Shown piece by piece: positions 52,906 to 61,193 of a stretch of DNA of 64,000 nt. Position 1 is the first letter of the stretch; each line of letters starts with the position of its first letter. The notes under the pieces were generated by a model. It ran no database searches. It saw nothing but the letters and a program-made list of their open reading frames with translations, and was not told the origin of the DNA. The DNA is from Sedimentitalea sp042687825 (GTDB taxonomy: Bacteria; Pseudomonadota; Alphaproteobacteria; Rhodobacterales; Rhodobacteraceae), in the NCBI RefSeq assembly GCF_042687825.1, contig NZ_JBHUQE010000013.1:29758-93757 (forward strand), in the 5' to 3' direction. The translations under genes were made by a program, and so were the position numbers.

Positions 52906-54453
52906 TTAGCCCACGTCGCGGCCAATCTTGGGGGCATCCTGCAATTTCGCCTGATGCGCGGTGATCCAGTCCAGAGTCTGATCAAAGGGCATGGGGCGGG
53001 CGATTCCGAACCCCTGCACATGGTCGCACCCCAGCTGCGCCAGCAGCGCGTGTTCGCCGACGGTCTCCACACCCTCGGCCAGGGTTTCCAGTTCCAGCCG
53101 TTCCGCCATGGTCAGAACGGCGCCGATCAGGCGTTGCTGTTCGGGATCTCGGTCGGCCTTCATCACAAAGGAGCGGTCGATCTTGATCCGCGAAATCGCG
53201 AAACGGCGGATCGAGGCGATAGAGGCATGTCCGGTGCCGAAGTCGTCTAGATCAATGCGACAGCCCATGGCCGCCAGCCCGGCGATGTTGCGCGTGACGC
53301 AGTCATCCGGACTGTCGGTGACAACGGTTTCCAGAATCTCGACCGACAGGCGTTCCGGGGCCAGTTCGAACCGGTCCAGTTCCCAACGGACCTTGTCCAC
53401 CAGACCCGGATTGCGCAATTCATCGGACGCGAAATTCACCCCCACGCGCGGAACGTCGACACCGGCGCTGTCCCAGGCCTTTAGGGCCGTCAGCGCGTGG
53501 TACAGCATGACCTGACCGAGACGTTCCAGCAAACCGGCCTCTTCCATCGCTGGCAGGAACATGTCGGGCGCGATCATGCCATGCACTGGGTGGGTCCAGC
53601 GCGCCAGCGCCTCGAACCCGGTGACCTTGCCTGTATCGGTGGAAATCTGCGGTTGATACCAGGGCTGGATCTGGCCGTTTTCCAGCGCTGCGGCGGCATC
53701 GTCGCGCAAATCGCTGCGGGCCTTGGTCTTGCGATGAATTTCGGCCGAATAGGCGCGGATCGCCGAAGGTGCGGCCTGGCGGGCATCGATCAGTGCCGCC
53801 GTCGCGGCCTCGAGCCAGTCCTGGCCCGACGTGCCTGGCGCCCGGCTGCGCAGGCAGAAACCGATGGAGCAGGACACGTAGACCGAGACCCCGTCCAGCG
53901 ACACCGGTTCCTCGATGGCGGTCTGCATGCGTCCCGCCAGTTGGATGCACAATTCCAAATCCATCTGGCGCACCGCCATCAGGCAGATGGCAAAACGGCT
54001 ATCGCCGATCCGGGCCACAGTGTCGCCGTCGCGCAGCACCGAGATGATGCGTTCGCCGCAGCGCTGAACCACGGTATCGGCGGCGGACTGGCCATGGCGT
54101 TCCACGACCTCGGAATAGTCATCCAGCTCCAGCACGAAACAGGCCGAGCGTAGGCCCGATGTTTCGGTATCCTCGTAAACCTGCCCGATCACGGCATCAA
54201 AACCGTCACGCATCAACAGCCCCGTCACACTGTCGCGCGGCACGCCGGTCCTGTTGGTCCAGCCGCCAAAGACCCCGACAACCGCGAACAGCAGCGGCAG
54301 CGTCAGCGAGGCCACGACCAGGGCCTTTTCACCGCCCAGCCAGAAGGCGCCCAGCGTGATCGCAGGCAGGAAAGCCAGGATCGGAGGTCCGGTCAGAACC
54401 GGAATGAACCGATTTTGAAGTCGGGTCAGCTTGCCGGACTGCGGGTGTTTCAT
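52906..54453 (-). CDS. Membrane-anchored protein with degenerate GGDEF and intact EAL domain
   Basis: The 515-residue protein has two membrane helices (about 25-65) followed by a GGDEF-type domain (about 75-240) in which the active site reads RIGDSRFAI, so it should not make c-di-GMP. The EAL domain (about 255-500) keeps FEALARW, the metal site region VEILETVV, the DDFGTGHAS loop and LAEGVET. It should hydrolyse c-di-GMP to pGpG. The GGDEF-like part may bind GTP as a regulatory domain. Confidence 0.88.
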   Translation of the reverse strand: MKHPQSGKLTRLQNRFIPVLTGPPILAFLPAITLGAFWLGGEKALVVASLTLPLLFAVVGVFGGWTNRTGVPRDSVTGLLMRDGFDAVIGQVYEDTETSGLRSACFVLELDDYSEVVERHGQSAADTVVQRCGERIISVLRDGDTVARIGDSRFAICLMAVRQMDLELCIQLAGRMQTAIEEPVSLDGVSVYVSCSIGFCLRSRAPGTSGQDWLEAATAALIDARQAAPSAIRAYSAEIHRKTKARSDLRDDAAAALENGQIQPWYQPQISTDTGKVTGFEALARWTHPVHGMIAPDMFLPAMEEAGLLERLGQVMLYHALTALKAWDSAGVDVPRVGVNFASDELRNPGLVDKVRWELDRFELAPERLSVEILETVVTDSPDDCVTRNIAGLAAMGCRIDLDDFGTGHASIASIRRFAISRIKIDRSFVMKADRDPEQQRLIGAVLTMAERLELETLAEGVETVGEHALLAQLGCDHVQGFGIARPMPFDQTLDWITAHQAKLQDAPKIGRDVG

Positions 54454-54521
54454 ACGGTGGACCTTTCGCTTGCTGGCACGGGGCGCCGGGCGAAGGTAGG
54501 CAGTGCGGTCTGACCTTGGGG

Positions 54522-55412
54522 TTAACGCAAATGCGGAATTTCGTGCAGATTGTTCCTATTTTGTCCCGACCCGCGCATCAGCCCGGCAAAGTCGAACAAA
54601 CGCGGGTCCAAAAGATGGCTGGGGCGGGCGTTCATCAGGGCCCGGAAAATCACCTGCCGTCGTCCGGGGCTGTTCGCCTCCCAGTCGTCGAGAATGCGCT
54701 TGACCTGCTGGCGCTGCAGACCGTCCTGGCTGCCGCAGAGATCGCAGGGAATGATCGGATAGTTCATCGCGGCCGCGAAACGCGCGCAATCGGCCTCGGC
54801 GACATGGGCCAGCGGGCGATAGACGAACAGATCGCCTTCTTCGTTCACCAGCTTGGGTGGCATCGTCGCCAGCCGTCCACCATGAAACAGGTTCATGAAA
54901 AAGGTTTCCAGAATGTCGTCGCGATGATGGCCCAGAACCACCGCGGAACAGCCTTCTTCGCGGGCGATTCTATAGAGGTTTCCGCGCCGCAGCCGCGAAC
55001 ACAGGGCGCAATAGGTACGCCCCTGCGGGACCTTGTCCATGACGATGGAATAGGTGTCCTGATATTCGATCCGATGCGGTACACGCATCTTTTCCAGAAA
55101 CGCGGGCAGGACCGTGGCGGGAAACCCCGGCTGCCCCTGATCCAGATTGCAGGCCAGGATATCGACCGGCAGCAACCCGCGCCATTGCAGTTCGTGCAGC
55201 ACCGCCAGCAGGGTATAGCTGTCCTTGCCACCGGACAAGCAGACCAGCCAGCGGGCCCGCGGCGCGTCAGGATCGTGCGCGTCGGGTTCGACCATGCCAT
55301 ATTGCTCGATCGCCTCGCGCGTGTGGCGGACGATGCGCTTGCGCAGCTTTTTGAACTCGGTGGTCGATGGTGCCCCGGCAAAAAGAGGATGTATGTCGTG
55401 CTGATCCAGCAT
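54522..55412 (-). CDS. ttcA: tRNA 2-thiocytidine synthetase TtcA
   Basis: The 296-residue protein has the PP-loop LVCLSGGKDSYTLL, and the CxxC pairs in YCALCSRLRRGNLY and IPCDLCGSQDGLQR that bind the 4Fe-4S cluster. VLGHHRDDILETFFMNLFHG is the conserved TtcA core. It thiolates C32 of some tRNAs. It lies among unrelated minus-strand genes. Confidence 0.93.
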   Translation of the reverse strand: MLDQHDIHPLFAGAPSTTEFKKLRKRIVRHTREAIEQYGMVEPDAHDPDAPRARWLVCLSGGKDSYTLLAVLHELQWRGLLPVDILACNLDQGQPGFPATVLPAFLEKMRVPHRIEYQDTYSIVMDKVPQGRTYCALCSRLRRGNLYRIAREEGCSAVVLGHHRDDILETFFMNLFHGGRLATMPPKLVNEEGDLFVYRPLAHVAEADCARFAAAMNYPIIPCDLCGSQDGLQRQQVKRILDDWEANSPGRRQVIFRALMNARPSHLLDPRLFDFAGLMRGSGQNRNNLHEIPHLR

Positions 55413-55529
55413 CCCTGTGCTTTAGTGGACTTGCTGCGCACCGGCAAGGGCCGCGCGGTCATATGCCGGAGGCGCGCGGCCCCTGGTCAGGGCGGCGAAA
55501 CCGCCGCCCGCAGGCCAGGTCAAAAGGGC

Positions 55530-56735
55530 CTATTCATCCCCGAAACCAAAGGTTTCCGTCACGTATTCGATATCCTTGTCGCCGCGGCCGGACAGGTTGA
55601 TCAGGATCGACTTGCCGGGATTTTCCTTGGCCGCGCGCATGGCAAAGGCCACCGCGTGTGCGCTTTCCAGCGCCGGGATGATACCCTCGTGACGCGACAG
55701 CGCGTAGAACGCCGCCAGCGCGTCTTTGTCGTTGCAGGCGGTGTAATTGGCCTTGCCGGTGCGATAGAGATGCGCGTGTTCCGGCCCGACGCCGGGATAG
55801 TCCAGCCCCGAGGCTACGGTGTGAACAGGTGCCGGCTCGCCCTGGTCATCCTTCAGCACCATGGTGCGGAACCCGTGAATGTCGCCATCCTCGCCATAGG
55901 TGATGGTGGCGGCGTGATCGCCCAGCTTGGACGAGGTGCCCAGGGGTTCGACGCCGTAGAGCGCCACGTCCTCATCCTCGATGAAACCGGCAAAGATGCC
56001 CATCGCGTTGCTGCCGCCGCCGACACAGGCTGCGACGATGTCGGGCAGCCCGCCGGTCATCTCGAGGAACTGTTCGCGGGCCTCGATGCCGACCACGTGC
56101 TGGAAGTTGCGCACCATCATCGGAAACGGATGCGGTCCAACCACCGAGCCGATGGCAAAAAGCGCCTTGTCGGCCTGCGGGACATAGGCCTGAAAGGCGC
56201 TGTCCACGGCCTCTTTCAACGATCGTCCGCCAAACCCTACAGGCACGACGGTTGCGCCCAGCAGCTTCATCCGCGTGACATTCGGGGCCTCTTTCTCGAT
56301 ATCGATCTCGCCCATGTGGATTTCGCATTCCATGCCGAAATAGGCCGCCGCCGTGGCCAGGGCCACGCCGTGCTGGCCAGCACCGGTTTCCGCCATCAGC
56401 TTTGTCTTGCCCATGTGTTTGGCCAGCAGCGCCTCGGCCATGCAATGGTTCAGCTTGTGGGCGCCGGTGTGGTTCAGATCCTCGCGTTTGGCATAGATCT
56501 GCGCCCCGCCGGACAGGCCGGACAGGTTCTTGAGATACGAGATCGGCGTCGGGCGGCCCTGGAAATGCTTGCGGATATAGCGCAGATCGCGAATGAACTC
56601 GGCCGATTGCGAGATCCGGTCATAGGCGTCGCGGATCTCGGCAAAATGCGGTTCCAGCGGTGGCGGCAGCATCGCCCCGCCATATTGTCCGAAATAGCCA
56701 TCGCGGTTGGGAGTCGTTTTCAAATAGGTTGCCAT
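55530..56735 (-). CDS. trpB: Tryptophan synthase beta chain or TrpB paralogue
   Basis: The 401-residue PLP enzyme has the Schiff-base lysine in REDLNHTGAHKLNHCMAEAL, AETGAGQHGVALATAAA, and the phosphate loop CVGGGSNAMGIFAGF. It joins indole and serine to tryptophan. The N-terminus (RDGYFGQYGGAMLPPPLEPH) departs from the usual GRYVPE form, and no trpA or trpF lies beside it, so it may be a solitary paralogue acting on free indole. ATG 56735 gives normal length; the ORF to 56846 is an extension. Confidence 0.8.
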   Translation of the reverse strand: MATYLKTTPNRDGYFGQYGGAMLPPPLEPHFAEIRDAYDRISQSAEFIRDLRYIRKHFQGRPTPISYLKNLSGLSGGAQIYAKREDLNHTGAHKLNHCMAEALLAKHMGKTKLMAETGAGQHGVALATAAAYFGMECEIHMGEIDIEKEAPNVTRMKLLGATVVPVGFGGRSLKEAVDSAFQAYVPQADKALFAIGSVVGPHPFPMMVRNFQHVVGIEAREQFLEMTGGLPDIVAACVGGGSNAMGIFAGFIEDEDVALYGVEPLGTSSKLGDHAATITYGEDGDIHGFRTMVLKDDQGEPAPVHTVASGLDYPGVGPEHAHLYRTGKANYTACNDKDALAAFYALSRHEGIIPALESAHAVAFAMRAAKENPGKSILINLSGRGDKDIEYVTETFGFGDE

Positions 56736-56883
56736 ACCCTCATGTCCTTTACGCTGTTTGTCGCGCATAGGGCATGCAGGGTCGGGGATTGGCAATTCCC
56801 ATTTTGCCATCCCGGAGATGGAAATCGGCAAAAATGCCCGTGACAACTGCTGGGAACGCGCCGTATCCCGGTTTGCCGTCGGG

Positions 56884-57765
56884 TCAGCCCTGGGCCGGTT
56901 CGCCGATCTTGTCCTGGGTCCTCATGTCGAAATCGGAGGCGTCATGGCGTTCGTGCAGTTGGGTTTCGGGCGCGCCAAAGGTGCGGTTGACCATGCGCCC
57001 GCGCTGAACGGCGGGACGGGCGTCGATGGTCTCGGCCCAGCGCATCACATTGCGATAGCTGGCCACGTCCAGGAACTGGGCCGCGCTATAGAGCCGGCCC
57101 AGCGCCAACTGCCCATACCACGCCCAGACGGCGATGTCGGCGATCGTGTATTCGGCGCCGGCCAGATAATCGTGATCCGCCAGATGCCGGTCCAGCACGT
57201 CAAGCTGACGTTTGACCTCCATGGCAAAGCGGTTGATCGGGTATTCCATCTTGTCGGGCGCATAGGAATAGAAATGCCCGAATCCGCCGCCCAGATAGGG
57301 GGCGCTGCCCATCTGCCAGAACAGCCAGGACAACATTTCGGGGCGCTTGGCCGGGTCAGCGGGCAGAAATGCCCCGAATTTCTCGGCCAGGTACAACAGG
57401 ATCGCGCCGGATTCAAAAACCCGCGTCGGCGGCGTGGTGGTGCGATCCATCAGTGCGGGGATCTTGCTGTTGGGGTTCACCGACACAAAGCCGCTGGAGA
57501 ATTGGTCGCCTTCGCCAATATCGATCAGCCAGGCGTCATATTCCGCCTCGGCAACGCCCAGGGCCAGCAATTCCTCGAACATCACCGTGACCTTGACCCC
57601 GTTGGGCGTCGCCAGCGAATACAGCTGGAACGGATGCTTGCCTACCGGCAGGTCCTTGTCGTGGGTCGGTCCGGCGATCGGGCGGTTGATGCTGGCAAAG
57701 GTGCCGCCGCTTTCGCTCTCCCAGGTCCAGACTTCGGGCGGGGTATATTCGGTCTGATCGGCCAT
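56884..57765 (-). CDS. yghU: YghU-type glutathione S-transferase/disulfide-bond oxidoreductase
   Basis: The 293-residue protein matches YghU: EVWTWESESGGTFASINRPI, then GPTHDKDLPVGKHPFQLYSL, an N-terminal thioredoxin-type domain (NPNSKIPALMD, FESGAILLYLAEKFG) and a C-terminal helical domain (DYLAGAEYTIADIAVWAWYG). YghU binds two glutathiones and reduces disulfides; it lacks a classical catalytic Cys. It is monocistronic-looking, with 130 bases before yidD. Confidence 0.9.
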   Translation of the reverse strand: MADQTEYTPPEVWTWESESGGTFASINRPIAGPTHDKDLPVGKHPFQLYSLATPNGVKVTVMFEELLALGVAEAEYDAWLIDIGEGDQFSSGFVSVNPNSKIPALMDRTTTPPTRVFESGAILLYLAEKFGAFLPADPAKRPEMLSWLFWQMGSAPYLGGGFGHFYSYAPDKMEYPINRFAMEVKRQLDVLDRHLADHDYLAGAEYTIADIAVWAWYGQLALGRLYSAAQFLDVASYRNVMRWAETIDARPAVQRGRMVNRTFGAPETQLHERHDASDFDMRTQDKIGEPAQG

Positions 57766-57897
57766 CGCGGATTTCCTGCTGACTGAGATGTGAGGGCACA
57801 GTTACGCCCGGATTTCCGATTGTCCACCTGGCGTCACGGAAATTTGCGCCGGCTGTTGAAAGGGGGGCGGACCCGGGCAGGGTCGGCCGGTGCCGGG

Positions 57898-58146
57898 CTA
57901 AGGGGACGGTTCCTCGGGATTGTCGGCCCCCGGTACCGGGTCATAGCCCGACCGGCCAAAGGGATGACAGCGGGCGATGCGGCGCGCGGCCAGCCAGCTG
58001 CCCTTTAGCGCGCCATGCCGCTCCAGAGCTTCGAGCGCATAGGCGGAACAGGTGGGTTGATAGCGGCAGTTGTGACCGACCCAAGGCGAGAAGACCAGGC
58101 GATAGGCGCGCACGGGCAGGGCCAGAATATGTGCGACAGGTGTCAT
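57898..58146 (-). CDS. yidD: Membrane protein insertion efficiency factor YidD
   Basis: The 82-residue protein has the YidD signature VRAYRLVFSPWVGHNCRYQP followed by TCSAYALEALERHGALKGSW, RIARCHPFGRSGYDPVP. It overlaps rnpA by four bases, as in the universal rpmH-rnpA-yidD cluster. It helps membrane protein insertion with YidC. Confidence 0.95.
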   Translation of the reverse strand: MTPVAHILALPVRAYRLVFSPWVGHNCRYQPTCSAYALEALERHGALKGSWLAARRIARCHPFGRSGYDPVPGADNPEEPSP

Positions 58147-58565
58147 TTCCCGCCGTGTACGCGACGCAGCGCATAGCGCAGATCGTCCAGCAACAGATCA
58201 AAGGGGCGCGCAGCGGTGGCCTTGGCCCGGCCGATCAGCACATAATCCCAGCTGCAGCGCCCGTCTGCCGGCAGGACCAGACGCGCGGCTTCGCGCAGCC
58301 GGCGTTTGGCGCGGTTGCGGGCAACGGCATTGCCAACCTTTTTCGAACAGGTGAACCCGACGCGGATGCCTTCGGCCTCGCCGGGGCTGCGTTCGCGTCC
58401 CTGCAGCATCATGCTGGCGGTGCCTTGGCGTTGGGCGCGGGCCGCGCGCAGGAAATCAGCGCGCTTTCTCAGGGTTGCGATGGGGATCGGCGCGCAAACG
58501 GACACCGCCGGGGGCCTGTTCCCCTGGGCGGCGTTGCCATCCATGGGGGCCTCCGGCGGTGACAT
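58143..58565 (-). CDS. rnpA: Ribonuclease P protein component
   Basis: The 140-residue basic protein has the RnpA core RKRADFLRAARAQRQGTASM, VGFTCSKKVGNAVARNRAKR, RLREAARLVLP. It binds the RNase P RNA and helps cleave 5' leaders from tRNA precursors. The N-terminus is longer than usual: ATG 58565 gives a 31-residue extension before the core, and ATG 58544 (MDGNAAQ) is the alternative. Confidence 0.95.
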   Translation of the reverse strand: MSPPEAPMDGNAAQGNRPPAVSVCAPIPIATLRKRADFLRAARAQRQGTASMMLQGRERSPGEAEGIRVGFTCSKKVGNAVARNRAKRRLREAARLVLPADGRCSWDYVLIGRAKATAARPFDLLLDDLRYALRRVHGGK

Positions 58566-58588
58566 GTCCGTCAGAACTGGGGCTGCGC

Positions 58589-58723
58589 TTATGCGCTCAG
58601 CGACTTGCGGCCACGCGCACGGCGCGCGTTCAGGATCTTGCGGCCCGCCTTGGTGGCCATGCGCGAACGAAAGCCATGGCGGCGCTTGCGAACCAGGTTC
58701 GAGGGTTGAAAGGTGCGTTTCAT
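58589..58723 (-). CDS. rpmH: 50S ribosomal protein L34
   Basis: The minus strand from ATG 58723 to TAA at 58589 encodes 44 residues: MKRTFQPSNLVRKRRHGFRS, then RMATKAGRKILNARRARGRK and SLSA. This is an unmistakable L34. GGAGCG precedes the start. It is first in the rpmH-rnpA-yidD cluster, with a 296-base region up to the divergent TVP38 gene. Confidence 0.97.
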   Translation of the reverse strand: MKRTFQPSNLVRKRRHGFRSRMATKAGRKILNARRARGRKSLSA

Positions 58724-59019
58724 CGCTCCGTCTCCAGTCTTGCGGTCGGGTTCGGCGCGGAATCGCCCCCGGGTGTCATCTGTGAAGCCCGTCCTCTAAA
58801 GCGGCTTGCCCGGTAAGTCAAACCCGTTGCGCCCGGATTTGCCGCCGCATTGCAACATTTTGCACAGATGATCTGGCCAAATGTTTCAGGCATCTCCCCT
58901 GCGGGCGCGATTTTCACGAAACCGGTCCCGGCAATCAAGGCAGCGTGATGGCCCTGTCGTTTTACCGGCGGGCAACGCATGTTGGATACCACGAATTTCG
59001 ATCTATTGGACAGGACCAC
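58724..59019. other. Divergent intergenic region, rpmH / TVP38
   Basis: The 296 bases hold the promoters of the two divergent genes. I see no extra gene: a 25-codon in-frame extension of the TVP38 ORF (from 58945) lacks family similarity. No clear inverted repeat stands out. Confidence 0.45.
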
Positions 59020-59751
59020 ATGTGCGCCTCTGATTCGACGCCGAAACGCGGCCCGGCCCGCTATATCCCGCTGCTGGTGATCCTCTGCGTTGCTCTGGTC
59101 GGCGGTTTCGTCTTTCGCGACTGGCTGACCTTCGAGACCCTGCGTCAGAATCGCGAAACCCTGTTGGCGTTCCGGGATCAGAATTTTGTCGGGCTGGCCG
59201 CCGGTTTCGTCGCCGTCTATGTCGGGATCGTCGCGTTTTCGCTGCCGGGGGCCGCGGTGACGTCGATGACCGGTGGTTTTCTGTTTGGGCTGATCGCCGG
59301 CACGGCGCTGAACGTGACCGCGGCCACCATCGGCGCCTGCGCCATCTTTCTGGCGGCCCGTTGGGGGTTGGGCGCGTATCTGACCGCGCGGCTCGAAGCC
59401 TCGGAAGGGCGGGTCAAGCGCCTGAAGGAGGGGCTGCGCGAGAACGAGATCAGCGTGCTGTTCCTGCTGCGGCTGGTGCCGGCGGTGCCGTTCTTTGTCG
59501 CCAATCTGCTGCCGGCGCTGGTGGGAGTGAAATTCCGCAACTTTGTCCTGACCACGGCGCTGGGCATCATCCCCGGCGCGATTGTCTATACCTGGATCGG
59601 TGTTGGGCTGGGCGAAGTCTTTGATCGGGGCGGCACGCCGGACCTGTCGCTGCTGCGCGAACCGCATGTCCTGGGTCCCATCCTGGGCCTGTGTATCCTG
59701 GCAGCGCTGCCGATCGTCATCAATACCCTGCGGGGGCGGAAAGGATTTTGA
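59020..59751 (+). CDS. TVP38/TMEM64-family (DedA-like) membrane protein
   Basis: The 243-residue protein has five to six hydrophobic segments and the family core AVTSMTGGFLFGLIAGTALN, LRLVPAVPFFVANLLPALVG, and LGIIPGAIVYTWIGVGLGE. These proteins reside in the cytoplasmic membrane and are linked to lipid or selenite transport in some cases. ATG 59020 after CAGGACC is the start. It is followed five bases later by a mercuric-reductase-like flavoprotein, a pairing (sometimes a fusion) seen in many bacteria. Confidence 0.85.
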   Translation: MCASDSTPKRGPARYIPLLVILCVALVGGFVFRDWLTFETLRQNRETLLAFRDQNFVGLAAGFVAVYVGIVAFSLPGAAVTSMTGGFLFGLIAGTALNVTAATIGACAIFLAARWGLGAYLTARLEASEGRVKRLKEGLRENEISVLFLLRLVPAVPFFVANLLPALVGVKFRNFVLTTALGIIPGAIVYTWIGVGLGEVFDRGGTPDLSLLREPHVLGPILGLCILAALPIVINTLRGRKGF

Positions 59752-59756
59752 ACGCC

Positions 59757-61175
59757 ATGCAGCGCATCAAGACGGATATTCTGGTAATCGGGGCCGGATC
59801 GGGCGGCCTCTCGGTGGCCGCAGGGGCCAGCCAGATGGGCGCCGATGTGGTGCTGCTGGAAGGCCACAAGATGGGCGGCGACTGCCTGAATTATGGCTGC
59901 GTGCCGTCAAAGGCGCTGATCGCGGCAGCCAAGGCGGCGCATGGCACGGCACAGGGCGGCGCATTTGGTGTGATCGCTCCGGCGCCGCAGGTGGACTATG
60001 CTGCGGTGATGCAGCACGTGGCCGATGTCATTGCCCGGATCGCGCCGGTGGACAGCCAACAGCGGTTCGAGGGGCTGGGCGTGCGGGTGATCCGCGAATA
60101 TGGCAGCTTTCTGTCACCGACCGAAGTGCAGGCCGGAGATCACGTGATCACGGCGCGGCGGATCGTGATCGCCACCGGATCGTCGCCGCTGGTGCCGCCG
60201 ATACCGGGTCTGGACACCGTGCCCTATCTGACCAACGAGACCCTGTTCGACCTGCGCGACCGGCCCAAGCATCTGCTGATTGTCGGCGGTGGGCCGATCG
60301 GCATTGAAATGGCGCAGGCGCACGTGCGCCTGGGCAGCAAGGTCACGGTGATCGAGGGGTTCAAGGCCCTGGGCCCAGCGGATCCCGAGGCGGCCGGTGT
60401 CGTAATGCAAGCGCTGCGCGACGAGGGGGTGGATATCGCCGAGGATGCGATGGCGGCGGAAATCCGCGGACGCGCCGGGGCGATCGAGATCGAGGCCAGG
60501 GACGGGCGGGTCTTTTCCGGGTCGCATCTGCTGATGGCCGTTGGCCGGGTCGCCAATACCGAACGGCTGAACCTCGCGGCCGCCGGGATCGCAACCGACG
60601 GCGGCGGCATCAAGGTGGATGCCGGACTGCGCACCAGCAACCGTCGGGTCTATGCCATCGGCGACATTGCGGGGGGGCTGCAGTTTACCCATGTCGCCGG
60701 GTATCACGCCGGAATCGTCATCCGCTCGATACTGTTCGGCTTGCCCAGCCGGGCCGCAACCGCCCATATTCCATGGGCGATCTACACGGATCCCGAGTTG
60801 GCACAGGTGGGGCTGACCGAAGCGCAGGCGCGCCAGCGGCATGGCGCGCGTGTCGAGGTCGTGCGCTTTGCCTTTGACGAAAACGACCGGGCCGTTGCCG
60901 AGCGCCGGACCGCAGGTCAAATCAAGCTGATGGTGCTGCGCGGCCGTCCGATTGGTGCGACCATCGTCGGGCACGGGGCGGGCGAATTGATCGGCCTTTG
61001 GGCGCTGGTACTGGCCAACAACCTGAAAATGCGCAAGGTCGCTGGAATGATCGCCCCTTACCCGACCTATGGCGAGATCAACAAACGTGCCGTCGGGGCC
61101 TATTTCTCGCCCAGACTGTTTGATAATCCTGTACTCAAACAAGTGGTCGGGTTGGTCCAGAAGTGGGTTCCCTGA
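59757..61175 (+). CDS. Mercuric-reductase/dihydrolipoyl-dehydrogenase-like FAD disulfide oxidoreductase
   Basis: The 472-residue protein has the FAD motif ILVIGAGSGGLSVAAGA, the redox-active disulfide GGDCLNYGCVPSK, the NAD(P)-binding motif LLIVGGGPIGIEMAQAHVRL, GDIAGGLQFTHVAG, and a dimerisation domain with IPWAIYTDPELAQVGLTEAQ. The catalytic C-terminal HP motif of lipoamide dehydrogenases is not present (HGAGELIGLWALVL is there instead), and there is no vicinal Cys pair at the C-terminus as in MerA. It probably reduces a thiol or metal-linked substrate with the TVP38 partner. Confidence 0.82.
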   Translation: MQRIKTDILVIGAGSGGLSVAAGASQMGADVVLLEGHKMGGDCLNYGCVPSKALIAAAKAAHGTAQGGAFGVIAPAPQVDYAAVMQHVADVIARIAPVDSQQRFEGLGVRVIREYGSFLSPTEVQAGDHVITARRIVIATGSSPLVPPIPGLDTVPYLTNETLFDLRDRPKHLLIVGGGPIGIEMAQAHVRLGSKVTVIEGFKALGPADPEAAGVVMQALRDEGVDIAEDAMAAEIRGRAGAIEIEARDGRVFSGSHLLMAVGRVANTERLNLAAAGIATDGGGIKVDAGLRTSNRRVYAIGDIAGGLQFTHVAGYHAGIVIRSILFGLPSRAATAHIPWAIYTDPELAQVGLTEAQARQRHGARVEVVRFAFDENDRAVAERRTAGQIKLMVLRGRPIGATIVGHGAGELIGLWALVLANNLKMRKVAGMIAPYPTYGEINKRAVGAYFSPRLFDNPVLKQVVGLVQKWVP

Positions 61176-61193
61176 CTGGGAAGGGACGCCAAT

